Assembly: GCA_905250025.1 (NCBI GenBank)
Contig: CAJNOJ010000076.1
Span: forward strand, 349,443-413,442
From: Adineta ricciae
Taxonomy: Eukaryota; Rotifera; Eurotatoria; Adinetida; Adinetidae
Direction: 5' to 3'
DNA length: 64,000 nt
This document shows positions 22,967 through 34,510 of this stretch, in pieces. The notes below the pieces were generated by a model that saw nothing but the letters and a program-made list of their open reading frames with translations, was not told where the DNA came from and ran no database searches. Both the position numbers and the translations under genes were made by a program. Numbering within the stretch: position 1 is the stretch's first letter; each line of letters begins with the position of its first letter.

Positions 22967-25900
22967 TCATTCAGCAGAAAAAAACAATCGTTGTGTATTT
23001 AAATAGATCGTTTCACATAAGTCATCGAATGATTCTTGTTTACCACGAATCGAATGAATAACTTCACAAATTTGACTATATAAATGGAAAAAGAGACTGA
23101 TGAAAAATTGCAATTCCCACAGTGCAACTTACATAATCGTACACGGTTCGTTTCGATCTTTGATCATTTTTCCTGCGATCCATTTTTCTTTTTTTACCAT
23201 GTCCGATGTGAACTGTGTCTTAACATGTGAATACGAAGCATGTGACTGTTTTATACCACACCATGGTGCATCTACAGAATTCATCTCATATACTAAAGTA
23301 CTAAACTGTCGGCAAACCTGTTTCGACAAGAATCTTTTCTAATGGTAATTGTTTGATCACATCCAAGTTAGTCTGTGTTTTCATGGAACATCCATTTATA
23401 CCAATAAAATAACCTAATTCAATAAATTTTAATGCCTCCTCAAGCGTACCATCGAATGAATGAACCTAATCGAAATCAATATATACCAATTTTCATTACG
23501 ATGATATAACGTACTACTCCGCCAGCTGTAATTTGATCACGATATTTATGGAGGATATCGTAGAGATCTTTCGATGCTGCTCGATTGTGAAGAAATAGTG
23601 GTTTGTTCAACGTGATCAAATGTTTAAGCTGAAATTCAAAATAACTAATTAAACAAAAGATTAAAAGAAGGTTTATTGAGAAATACATACCGTTTCTGTT
23701 GGTCAATATCACAAAATTGCGTTCGTTCATAATCCAAACCAAATTCACCGATGGCAACAATTTTCTTCGGATGTTTCTGAAACAACGCCATCATTTGATT
23801 CAGAATTTCGTTTTCATTCGAATCATTGAACTCATTACATCGAGTAGGGTGATAACCACATGTTGTAAACAAGTTGTCTATACAAATTCGATCCATACTG
23901 AGCGACAAAAGTTTCACATAGAACTAACCATGTTTTGCACATAATTCTAAAGCTTGAATTGTTTCCTGATGCGTTCCAGCAGTGATGATGATCTGAAAAA
24001 ATCAAAAGAATGAGAAATCAATGGCACGAATGGATCATTCTACTTTGTCGAGTCCAGCTTGTAATGCTCGAATAATGACTTGATCGAGATCAGCTAAAGA
24101 CGATCACAGATGGGTTTGACCTCATCCGACAGTTTCGGTATATTCTTACACTCATGTTTCTTTGAGTTACCATAAATGCCTTGGTACATGCCATCTGCAA
24201 GGAATGAGCTTTAATCTAGTGAATTCGATCGAACTGTTATTCATACCAGTTAGATTAGCACCAATGTCTAAGAAAGAATATGGAAAAAGGTTATTCGCTC
24301 TTATTTTGGTTAGTCACTGTTGAAATTGAGAAGAACCTTGTTTTATTCGATACGTTTTGGTGAATTAGTTACATCCTTAGAATTCATTGGAGTAATCCTT
24401 TCTCGACTAATTCTCCCTTTCGCGTGTTTTATGTTTCTATTTAACATTAAACGAGTTCTGTTTCACTTTATTTTCTTATCAGGAAAAAGGAGAAGAAGAA
24501 GAAGAAGAAAACGGAGAATTTTTTTTCTTTTACTCCTCTTTTTCTTCTCTTTCTAACGCAGAACGGTTGTGTATTTACGCGTATGTGACGAATAGAGGTG
24601 GCTTGGCAACAGAACAAACACATCAACGACTTTTTTTAACAACATATACACACATACATTTGCTAAACGTTGTATTAGTGGCTGTTTTAACATAGAAGAA
24701 TCGCGTTCGAAAAGAAGTTTTCAGTTTAGTATACTACAGATCAAAATGTTGTATATGCCAACGACGACGACAACAACAACAACGGCCGCACCGGTTGTTG
24801 TTCAAGAAACAGAGCAACCGCCATTACACGCTACAACACGTTATTTCATGTTGCAATCTTCTCCGATTGTTCCCGCAGTCCCAGTCATGAATACCACTTA
24901 TGTCTATCCGAGATATGGCTTTGTACCTAAACCAGTCGAAACATCTGTTATGAAGGATGATATTGAGAAATCACAGCCAATTCAAACGTTTCAAAGTAAA
25001 TGAATCTCTATCTGAATAACTCGTTATATTCGTGTTATTTGTTAATTAGTTGCACAACCCGTTCAACATGTTGTTCATCACTATGTTCAACCGTGCTCGA
25101 CAACAACCTGTCCTGGCTATTGTGAATTATGTTGCCCGTGGACAAAACAGCAGCATACATCTTCATCGAATGCCGACGATAATCGACGTCATCAACGGCA
25201 TTCCCGACGAGATGAATATGAACGTGATGAATTGAACCGACCTGATTCATCAAAACAAGAAACAATCGATGAGAAAATCGAACGTATCCGACGTGAATTA
25301 CGCGAAAGTAATATTCAACAAAATGGCCGAACATCACCCGTCGTCGAACATCATATTCATCATCGGCCGCGTTCAAATTCTCGACCACGTAGCGCATCAG
25401 CATCGCGTGAGCCATGGCGATCGACAAATCAGAATGATTATGCATGGCGTGATTCTCATTTACCGGGTTATCGTGAAGCAACATTGGCTCGTTCTCAAAC
25501 TCCCGTTGATGAAACTCGCACGTGGAAAGAAACCGCACACGAACGTAGTCATCAAAATACGCAACATGCAAAATCCTATTTCAACAAGAAGAACTACGTC
25601 TATCATCCGAAGTCGGAAAGCGAAGCACGTAAGCACTATATTCAAACGACAGGCAAAGATCCCGATCGTGAAGTTTATCAAGCATTGCGTGGTGGCACAA
25701 CAACGTACCAATACAATGGATCATCAGCATCATACTATGATAAGCGACAAAGTGCACATTACGATCACGGATCCTGTTCGAATGTTCCAACTACAACCAA
25801 GACACATTCATTGAGAAAGATCGACTCAACACAACATCATAATTTATATGCATGTAATGAACCATGTTTACATGTTATACCCAAGCAAGGCAGCGCATCT

Positions 25901-26301
25901 GATCCTCCGTATGTCAAAATTCTCAACGCGCCAGTTACATATCTTCATTAGATGTAGCTAGACAGGAATGAAACCGTTGATGGGATTTTTATTTTGAAAC
26001 AACATTCATTCATGCTTATTTTTTCAATTACAAACTGACTAGTGGGAAAACCTTCGATGTAAGAAATATGTATTGTGCTCGTCAAAACGCATGATAAATT
26101 CTTCTCGTTGTCAAACAGATAAAGTTTCATCTAACAACTAACCTTCAAGAATAGGTCTCATTTCTGCAAATAATCTAACGACATGAGAACGTATTACTTT
26201 TAACAGACAAGTTTTCACACGAGATATTCTACGGAATGAGGATGAAGGGCAAAAAGGTTCTTACCTATAAATCGAAGTTGTCGTTCGGTAGATTGTGCCA
26301 T
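22967..26301 (-). CDS. TATDN1: TatD-family deoxyribonuclease (TATDN1)
   Basis: Metal-dependent hydrolase of the TatD family, a 3'-5' exonuclease in DNA repair and apoptosis. Exon 1 (26301-26265) ends RFI and joins in phase to exon 2 (24267-24247), giving RFIDIGANLTDGMYQGIY, the N-terminal metal site. Later exons give TTCGYHPTRCNEF, KIVAIGEFGLDYERTQFCD, KPLFLHNRAA, GGVVHSFDGTLEEAL, GYFIGINGCSMKTQ, ILVETDAPWCGIKQSHAS and KDRNEPCTIIQICEVI, in exactly the family order, to a stop at 22967. All metal ligands visible in the family are kept. Intron 1 is about 2 kb against about 50 for the others and contains another gene on the opposite strand. A 21-nt in-frame alternative exon near 26146-26166 is possible. 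Confidence 0.93.
24746..25951 (+). CDS. unknown Thr/His/Ser-rich protein nested in TATDN1 intron
   Basis: Exons 24746-24995 and 25050-25951 join in phase 1 and give 383 residues. The N-terminus has a poly-Thr run (MPTTTTTTTTAAP), Pro/Val-rich sequence, then after the intron a Cys cluster (CSTTTCPGYCELCCPW), a charged region (KIERIRRELRESNIQ), and a long polar His/Ser/Tyr-rich tail (HHIHHRPRSNSRPRSASASR, HAKSYFNKKNYVYHPKSESE). No signal peptide and no membrane helix. No family recognised; composition suggests a largely disordered protein. The whole gene lies inside the first intron of TATDN1 on the opposite strand. Confidence 0.7.
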
Positions 26302-26865
26302 GTATGTTCGATACTAGTGTATCTGAAATGTAATAAGAATATTATTTTCGTTTGTTTGTTATTGTTATCTTTCACGCACACGAAAAAGAGAAGAGCTAGA
26401 GAAGAGTAATGATCAAACAAAATGAATTCGTAGAAAGGAAAAAACGCACAACTTCATCATAGAATACACCAAAAGAAACCACAAACCAAGCAGTAACGAG
26501 TTGAATAAGTAACTAAACATACGTATCATCCGTATGATCTGGTAGTAGTACAGATGAAAAGATAGAAGAAGAAAATGATGAAAACTGTTTTCGTAGCGAT
26601 ACACATCGTGTAAATGTAAATAAAAAATTATTGCAACAAACGAAGATGAAAAAAAAACAACGCACTCGCATAAACACACGTATATGTATATATTAGTAAG
26701 AAAGAGATCTTAAAGATCTGACACAACTACAATGATCGAAATAAATAAGCGAAGAAATGTAATGGGAGAAAAAGACATGTGTTAACTAAATTGGAGATTC
26801 GTTAAAAAAAAGGAATGTGATGGATTATTAGAAAGATAGACAATTGAGCAAATAGATGCAGATGG
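26302..26865. other. TATDN1 promoter side and 3' region of cyclin Y
   Basis: AT-rich, with T-rich and TA-rich runs. No coding sequence recognised; the open minus frame near 26413-26679 is hydrophobic and random-looking. Confidence 0.45.
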
Positions 26866-28631
26866 TTAAGACAGAATTAGAAGAGATTTGCGTGCCGATT
26901 GGGTGAATTCCACACTTGCTGAACGTCGTAATGAGAGCAGTGGTGCTAAAGGTTTCTGTTGAGAAGATTTGTAATGCAGATGATTGGAAACCTGAGAGGG
27001 ATTTGAACTGACTGCTGAATCAGTTAATTGTTGCTGGAGACGATTATTAACAAGTGATAAAGCCTAGAATAGAGAACGTTATTCAGGTGAGAGAAAAAGA
27101 AAGAAAGTTGATTTACTTCGAGTTTAATTGCTTTCTCTTTTGTCAGTAACTCATCAGGAAACGAAATTTGATTTTCTTTGGCAATTTGTCGTAAATCAAA
27201 ATAATACTTGGCGTAGATTGACGAAGCAACGTCAACATTGAATTGAAGAACTTGAATATATTCACGTTCTAATTCATTCCTAGAGCACAAATAACATATT
27301 CACACTTGGTTTTCCTCATTAACTTCACAGATCCTTACATTTCATTAACGGCGATTTCTTTCAAAATTTGGCAAAAATCAACATTCCACACTGCTTGATC
27401 GTCCCATACTTTCGATGCTAACATGATCGCACCTAAATAGAAAAAACCAATATGAGTGAAATCGCTAAATGACACAGTACTAACCAAGTACGAGACGTTT
27501 CCAATTTGCTGGACATAAGTCAAGTTCTCCATAACTAAGAACACGTTCGAGATATACCTAAATAGCAGAGAATAGAGTGTGAGGTTTGATTCGAACGAAA
27601 AGAAAATTCTTACCAATGTAACAATAGCACATTCAGCTGTTAATTGTGCAGCTGTGAATAAATTGCGCATAAAACGATAAATATTTTTCTGATCTGGTGT
27701 TTGTTTATCATAATCATCTGGCACAGGCTCTTTCTAGAAAAGGAAAATCGGCGAATATTCGACAATATGTTTCGTTTATTCGAGTACATACACTTAGTGG
27801 ATGAAGTTTTTCATCGAATATATTCATAGATTTATTCGATTTTCGATGTAGAATATGTGAATGAATAGCAATGCTAACACATTTGATCATAGCTCTTAAA
27901 TTCGGTTGCGAAACTGTTGAATCGTCAACATAAATCGTTGAGCAGGAATTTGAATGTTTAAGTAGTTTATTCGGATTCGTGAAGCGAGTTTGTTCGGTTT
28001 GAGTTCGTAAGCGACTTGGGGAAACTGATGAAGATGGACCTAGAGGTGCTCGATGAGGTTTGGAACTGGTCGATGGATTTGGATCCAGAGTTCGTAGAGG
28101 TTTTCCATTTGGCGATTTTACGACGATCTCGTCAGGATTTGTCTAAAAAAAGCAGAAGAGATTATCAAAATACTACGATTAATGTCATGTATATCTTACC
28201 AAAGGAGGAGGTGGCGGGCTTTCTGGTTGTGTTGTGTCCTTAGGCGGATCTATTTTTAAAATTACTCATGTCGAAAATCAATTCTCGATGAAAATGAGTA
28301 ACTTACGTAGGATAGATCGAAAAATTGTCGCTGTAGTTGGATTATCCGATGGAGCAAGTTCATCATCAGCATCTGAAGAAATCATCGATCAATCAGTTTG
28401 ACTTGAAATGTCAATGTCTCGGTATACATACTTTTGCCATAGATTTCGGAAACATGAATTTTATTATCGAAAGCTGTTGGAGGTGTATCAAGCGCACGTG
28501 TCGATTGATAAGTGTCACTACGAAAGGGAAAGGAATCATGCGAAACGGTCATGTTATTTATTTAGATTTTACTTGTATTTATTCGATGTTTTATCACAAC
28601 AAGAGCAACAACAACTGATGATGGCACCCAT
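26866..28631 (-). CDS. CCNY: cyclin Y
   Basis: Membrane-associated cyclin that activates CDK14/16 and acts in Wnt receptor phosphorylation. The start [12 protein letters not shown] gives a myristoylation glycine followed by palmitoylatable cysteines, as in human CCNY. After several short exons come [49 protein letters not shown], the cyclin box [18 protein letters not shown] and [20 protein letters not shown], then [17 protein letters not shown] and [14 protein letters not shown]. The C-terminal LRRSASVEF corresponds to the 14-3-3 phosphosite RRSASA of the vertebrate protein. Stop at 26866. An acceptor (gataatttatag) lies 11 nt before the ATG. Confidence 0.95.
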
Positions 28632-29312
28632 CGCTGAGCATTCTATAAATTATCACTATGCCCAAAACAGGCCATGATTTCTTTGATTTTCTAGATGTAA
28701 ATATAAACAAATATAGAATTTGATATCAACTGAATGGTAAGAGAGGAAGACTATGATTCATCGATAAACGTTGGATTGCGAAAAAAAGCTATCCTCTCAA
28801 ATTTCATCAAAATCTAATTCGAACGAATCAATTCGATTTTCATAATATATTTTTCATAAAAGAAGCATGTCTTTATTCGAAGCAATTATTTGTTAATTAA
28901 TCTTTTTGATAGATGTCGTTAGTAACCACACATCGCACAAATCAGTTTCTTTATGGTGAAATATATTCGACTGATCTATGAAACCTTTTCTTTCATGTTA
29001 TTCAGTAAACAAATGATTAATGGAAATCTTCATCGATTACAAAAAACTCTGCACGATCATCAAATCTTACTTCAAAATATTCTTTTCATTTGATCGTGCA
29101 GTACAAGTACTACTCTTGTACTCGGTTATTCGTCATGTGTACATAGAAAAAAACCGAACATCCGATCATACCAAATATTTTTTACGCTTTCCTCTTCATG
29201 GCTCAGTGCCTTTTTCTTATTTTCATTTTGTCACTACCCATCTCTCATTTACCTTTACTTCTATGTAACCATAAAATTTATCAATCAGAAAAATCGGTCG
29301 TATAGACAAATC
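28632..29312. other. intergenic with an inverted repeat
   Basis: Promoter side of cyclin Y (-) and of the Ly6-like gene (+). ctgcacgatca (29051) and tgatcgtgcag (ends 29103) form an 11-bp inverted repeat with about 30 nt between the arms. No coding sequence recognised. Confidence 0.45.
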
Positions 29313-29868
29313 ATGCATTACTGGATGCTCTCGTTTGTTATTTTAATTCTATTAAGTAAGTGCAGAATGAGAAAAAATAATTTTAATAATAAGTAAATTT
29401 ACCGTTCAAAATTTAGTTCCATATGTCTCTAGTTTAAAATGTTATGTTTGCAATTCAAACGAAGACCCAACCTGTGCTGATAGTGATAATTTAGGTAAAT
29501 TTGTAAAGCAATGTCCTCAGAGAGAAGACCCATACTGTCGAAAAATCGTTCAAAGAGGTATGTGAACATTGATAGCTACCTTCCAAAATTGATGTCTTCT
29601 CTATAGTTGATCAAGAGACAAGTATCGTGCGAACATGTGGTTCCAAAGTTGGAACGAAACTTTGTTACAAAACGGCTGGAACACATACGGTATGAAAGGT
29701 CGGTTTTATCACGCTACTATTTGTTTCTTTTACCTTTCATAGGCAAGTGTCTGCTCGTGTGATGAAGAACTTTGTAATACTGCTGTTACATATAACGTAC
29801 AGCAAAGATTTATGACAATTCTATCCTCAATTACTACTTTAATAATTACTATGATTCTTCTTCGTTAA
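29313..29868 (+). CDS. Ly6/uPAR-like GPI-anchored surface protein
   Basis: Four small exons (from ATG 29313; introns with gtaagtgc, gtatgtga and gtatgaaa donors) give about 130 residues. The signal peptide HYWMLSFVILILLIPYVSS is followed by the three-finger pattern LKCYVCNSNEDPTC, FVKQCP, DPYCRK, VRTCGSKVG, LCYKTAG and the diagnostic end SVCSCDEELCN. A hydrophobic tail (TTLIITMILLR) indicates GPI attachment. The number and spacing of cysteines fit the Ly6/quiver family of extracellular modulators. The partner is unknown. Confidence 0.8.
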
Positions 29869-30057
29869 ATGACAAAAACCGATCGGACTTTTTCCTTCTA
29901 CTACTGATTTTTTTTTCAATAGAACATGCATTTTCCTTTCTTATTTTTATCCTCAATCATTTCACATTAGTTATATTTGTTCTTGTCTTTATTTATAGGA
30001 TAGTAAATTCTTTCATGACATTTACAAAAGAAAAAGTGCATTAAACTACTAAGAAGT

Positions 30058-31422
30058 TTAGTAATCATAGCCGTCGTCATTGTTTTCATTAAGAGAATCA
30101 AAGAGAGCAGTCGATACTGGATATCGAAGTATAGCGATACATCCACCGAAACCAAGTTGAAATTGCTGTCCTTCAGGTGATCGATCTGTGACAATATGCA
30201 CCCGAATGTTCAATTCTTTATAATGATCAGTTAGATAATCAATAAAGTTCGTTTCGTCAATGCATTCGATCTGTTCATTTTCGTCGATTTTCAATTTCTT
30301 TTGTGCTTCTTGTTCATTATCAGCAATAATAACAACAATTTCTTTATTACGTTTTTGATAGACGTAACGTTTAGTTTTCAGATCTTCCCAAACGATGATT
30401 CGATCAATTAGGCCACTGCCTTCATTAAGAACCAATGATGTTTCAGCAACACCAATCGTATACGAAACAGTATTGTTCTCGTTTGTCGTTGATGACAAAT
30501 TGATTTGGGAAAAGGCTTCTTCAAGCAGTTGTCTTTCTTGTGTTAGTTTCATATCAGCGAAAATATCATTACATAAACGAAGTGTTTCATGTAAACCATT
30601 ATCACCACCATAGCTGATATCGATCGTACGAAGAATCTTATTTTGAATTTGTAAACCAAGCAGATCGCTTTTGATCAGATCATGTTTTAAATTCGCTGAA
30701 CCACTCAAAATAAATCCATCGACATTGACAAGTCCATGTTGTTGAGCGTTTAAAAATAGTGATTTCGCACTATCGGCTACTTTCATCAAATAGTTATGTA
30801 TAGCTTCTCGACGTAACCGATCGAAACGCATAGCCGATTGTCCGCCACGACCATGTTTTTTCGGTAGACTAACTTGAAAGCGTTTTAGAACTGTCGTACC
30901 TTGTTGAGGATCTATTCGAGCAAATAACGAACCGTTACCATCAATAACGATGATGCCATATCGACGTGCATTAAAATCGTTGGCATTATCCATCAATTGC
31001 TTTTGAAGAAAATCAGTAATAAAATGTGTTTCACACCGATATAGACCGTGTTGTAAAGATTGTAATGGTTCTATGCACATGGATACTTTCGATTCGCGAT
31101 GATCAACTTCATCATAGACCATGCCGGCATACAAAACGAGACCATTGGCTGGCAAGGTATTTTGTGTATATAGACGCAGTTTACCTTGAGCAGTCGACAG
31201 AGCTTGTTGAACGTTATGCCGTGTTTGAGATGATTTGATACATGATGAAAGACTGTATTCGTCAGTAAGAAGTTTCATCGTTCGGGACAACTGCGATTGA
31301 GCAGGAATAATTATGGTAACTAAGGATGTACCGCGACCACGTAGTGTTGATAAATACTGAATAGTTCGACGAAGTTTCCATTGTTCAATAAAATTTTCAT
31401 TGTTAGGCATCATGGCGGCCAT
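30058..31422 (-). CDS. ETF1: divergent, intronless peptide chain release factor eRF1
   Basis: 454 residues in one exon, against 437 in human eRF1. Motifs in order: GTS at residues 31-33, DE at 54-55, then CIKS at 61-64 where nearly all eRF1 have NIKS; YRCETHF (YxCxxxF) at 128-134; KKHGRGGQSAMRF with the catalytic GGQ at 193-195; DISYGGDNG; IVTDRSPEGQQF and GFGGCIAILRYPV in domain 3. The segment before NIKS, usually TAS, reads LSS, so T58 and N61 are both changed while E55 and K63 are kept. The GGQ domain looks active. Identity to human is modest over the whole length. No intron and high divergence suggest an old retrocopy, or a diverged ohnolog. Confidence 0.92.
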   Translation of the reverse strand: MAAMMPNNENFIEQWKLRRTIQYLSTLRGRGTSLVTIIIPAQSQLSRTMKLLTDEYSLSSCIKSSQTRHNVQQALSTAQGKLRLYTQNTLPANGLVLYAGMVYDEVDHRESKVSMCIEPLQSLQHGLYRCETHFITDFLQKQLMDNANDFNARRYGIIVIDGNGSLFARIDPQQGTTVLKRFQVSLPKKHGRGGQSAMRFDRLRREAIHNYLMKVADSAKSLFLNAQQHGLVNVDGFILSGSANLKHDLIKSDLLGLQIQNKILRTIDISYGGDNGLHETLRLCNDIFADMKLTQERQLLEEAFSQINLSSTTNENNTVSYTIGVAETSLVLNEGSGLIDRIIVWEDLKTKRYVYQKRNKEIVVIIADNEQEAQKKLKIDENEQIECIDETNFIDYLTDHYKELNIRVHIVTDRSPEGQQFQLGFGGCIAILRYPVSTALFDSLNENNDDGYDY

Positions 31423-32303
31423 TGAGAGTGATTGGATAGATTTGTTCTGTATCGTTTGAATGATACGCTGGTTAGAGCACTGGTGTTCACCATGCTTTTA
31501 TAGTTGTGGAGAAAATATAGCACTTCTATGTATCACGTGGAATGAAATACCGAAATTTCAGACTTTCACAAGGTGAAATACTTATGAAATTTCACCTTAT
31601 ATACGAAGAAACGCTATTGCGAAATTATTGCAGAGAACAGAACAAAAGGAAAGGAAAAACGAGAGACAAGCAAGAAGAAGAGACATGCGTCGTCGCTTTG
31701 TGATTCATATTTCTCAACTCTTTTGCTTCCTACAAAAAGCAGATTGTTTTCAGATTCAAATAATCACATGAATTCTTTTGTCTTTAATCTCTTAGATTCA
31801 CATAATTTGATGCTGTTTATCATTAGTTTGATATCCTTCTACTTTGTATCATTTTCTCAACAATAGAAACACTTCAGTCAAATAGTTGATGTTGAAAGAA
31901 TATGCTTGAAACTTTAGTCAATCTTGTCTCGAGATAAAAAAAAGTAGATTGGTACTCTTTTAGATTTCCAATGTGTATCAAATATACCTAAACTTGAAGT
32001 TTCAACAGTAACAATCATGCCATTTCTTTTCACGGTTCACAAAAACGAAAAAAAGAAGCTAGCTGCTGTACAGACACAAATGACAACAACAACAGTAATA
32101 ATGACGACAAGGAAAATGAAAGGGACAAAACAGAAACCTGAGTTAAAAACAAACAAAACACAAGAGCACCAAGAAAAAAAGAGAGAAAAAAGAGAGAAAA
32201 AAGAGAGAAAAACCAAACGAAAGGAATGCATTCTCATCATCGCATTAGTTAGTTTTCAAGATATGAAAGACCATAGTGGAGTAAAATTTATTTGTTCAAT
32301 CTC
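31423..32303. other. intergenic with palindrome and GA-repeat
   Basis: aaggtgaaat and atttcacctt (31570-31598) form a perfect 10-bp inverted repeat about 150 bp 5' of the eRF1 start. At about 32175-32215 an 11-nt unit gagagaaaaaa repeats about three times. No gene recognised; the long plus frame over 32017-32397 is composition-driven and antisense to SALL. Confidence 0.45.
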
Positions 32304-34267
32304 TCACGATTCACTTTTAATTATTGTCGACGATGTTGATGATGTGATTGTTTTTCCAACATCGGCTACATTCATTGAATATGGATGGAAATCATAACGT
32401 CTTCGTTGACGTGTTGCACCTCCACTGTTAACCATAGTCGGACTTGTTTGTGTATGATACATATGTGTACCCGTATGAACTTTTAAGTTACCTTTTGTTG
32501 TAAATGCTCTGCCACAAACCTTAAAATTGGCAAAGAGAGAAAAAAAAAGGATTTTGTTGAGATTTACAAAATCTAAAAGCTTACGTCGCATTTGTATGGT
32601 TTTTCGCCCGTATGCGTTCGATTGTGTATTTGTAGAGCTGATGCTGATGAGAAATTCTTTGAACAAACACTACAAACATGCTGTAATATCGATGATGATC
32701 GTCTCAAATGATTCTTTTCATTCGTTCCTAATGGTTCATCTATTAACATTTTTGATGACATTGATAAATCTTCTCCATTATCATTTCCGCCATTGTCCTT
32801 ATGTTCATCATTGACAGTTGTATTGGAATTATTTAATGCAGCAGCAGCAGCTAGGAATGGAAATGTACTAGCTGCTAAATTCGGAAAAAATTGAGGATTA
32901 AATAAAGTGAATGGTGATAAATGATTTGTTAAATTTCCATTTGAATATGTTGACGCTGCAGCTGCGATAGCAGCAGCCAAAGAGTTCGATATCGCTGATG
33001 ATTTTGTATCATCATCTTCTTCGAGTTCATCATTTTTCACCGATGAATTGTCACGCTATTTCGATAAAGCACAACAATAATCAAAATTTACATTCGAAAA
33101 CGAAAATTTGTACATACTTGAATATCGGTTTGTGATTCATCATCTATACTTGACAATGATCTTTCAGAATCAATAGTGCGTAAAGCTTCTTCGACTAATG
33201 ATGCATTATTTGGATCAACTAAATATCGAAGTATTTTTTTTATTAACTCAAACTAAAGATCAACCCGTTTGATATTTACCTAAATGATCTCTTAGATGTA
33301 AACGCAATTGTTCAATATTATTCAATTGTTTTTGACATATCGAACATCGATTAAATTTGATTGAACCGCCTTCATCCGAGAGTCGATGAACATTCATATG
33401 TGTTTTGAGATTTCCTTTCGTTGAAAACGCTCGAGCACATATGCGACATCGAAATGGTCGTTCACCAGTATGAGTACGATAGTGCATTTTTAATGCACTT
33501 TGACACGAAAGAATACGTTTACAAACGACACATTCATTCGAATCGCTTTTATTGGTTGTACGTTCGAGTTGGTCAATCATATCTTTCAATTTAGCCATAT
33601 TTGGATCTTCCGGTTCACCTTCGTGTTCTTCCATTTGAAATTGAATCGACGATGAAATTTGATGTTCTTCATCCGACTTTACTGAATTGGATGAGAGATG
33701 ATCACTTGTAGATAAATCCAATGGTGACGTGACAGACTGTTGATCGTCTTCAGTTTGAATAATCAATCCACCCTGATCTTCTTCATCGTCGTCGTCGTCG
33801 TCGTCGTCATCGTCATCTTCACCATCATGGCCGTTATTAGTTTCAACAGCATCGTTATTATTGTTATTGTCGTGCTCATCGGAAATAGTCGATGCTAGTT
33901 TGGATAATTTGTCTTGATGTTGTTGATGATGTACTTTTAAATTTGAACGTGAAGTGAAGCTTTGCGAGCAAATGTTACATGAATATTGCTGTGTTGCAAC
34001 GTTTTCTAAAAGAAGAAGTTGAAATATTCGAATTCTACGAAGCAAACAAAATTTACCTTCATTCTCAATTTGATTATGTTTTTGTTGATAAACTTTCAAT
34101 TGCTGTTGGAATTGTTTGATCATTAATGTTTGTAAACGTTGTTGTTCTTGAATAGCTGCTAATTGAATTTTCAATTGATATAATTCCGGATCGAGATTTT
34201 CTCCTTTCGAGTGATTCATATTCATATCATGTAATGTTTGCATTCGATTATCATTCTCATGTGACAT
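32304..34267 (-). CDS. SALL: SALL (spalt-like) C2H2 zinc-finger transcription factor
   Basis: Exons 34267-34057, 34005-33280, about 33222-33120, about 33057-32585 and 32519-32304. Zinc fingers: a single one, [17 protein letters not shown]; a doublet [20 protein letters not shown] and [19 protein letters not shown] with the HTGERPF linker; a third, [17 protein letters not shown]; and a second doublet [20 protein letters not shown] plus [19 protein letters not shown]. Finger spacing and the [18 protein letters not shown] motif are specific for spalt proteins. A Gln-rich coiled stretch precedes the first finger, and there is a long Asp run at about residues 150-160. It is a nuclear repressor in development. 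Fewer finger doublets than vertebrate SALL1, and a short tail. Confidence 0.93.
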
Positions 34268-34510
34268 TCTAGTCGGAAAAAAATCAACAAAAACAAGAAA
34301 TTAGTCGAGATGTTGCCTCTACCTATTAGGAATCATTAACGAATCAAGAAAAGAAAACATGATATGAAAAACAAACAACAACGAAAGAGACGACGATGAA
34401 AATGAAATGAAGAAAAAAAAAACTAGTGATACAGACGCGCGATTATTGTTTATTAGACGGCCGTCTACTGCTAGAAGAAAACAGCTGATCTCCTTCTCTT
34501 CTCGAATAAN
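34268..34510. other. SALL promoter side, ending at an N
   Basis: A-rich 5' flank of SALL. A single N at 34510 abuts an exon of the TPR gene without any splice acceptor or start in front of it, so the sequence is probably joined artificially or misassembled at this base. Confidence 0.5.

Noticed and set aside
25035-25571. 178-codon minus frame and a 181-codon second plus frame (25269-25814)
   Set aside because: Shadows of the nested plus-strand gene; the chosen frame has a matching first exon and phase-correct intron, the others do not.
26146-26166. 21-nt in-frame microexon in TATDN1
   Set aside because: Phase-compatible, but direct joining of exon 1 to exon 2 gives the conserved RFIDIGANL, so the microexon is not needed.
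26413-26679. 88-codon hydrophobic minus frame
   Set aside because: Leu/Phe/Tyr-rich composition follows from T-rich DNA; no splice context or motif.
32017-32397. 126-codon plus frame
   Set aside because: Lys/Glu/Arg-rich simple sequence from a GA-repeat, antisense to the 3' end of SALL.
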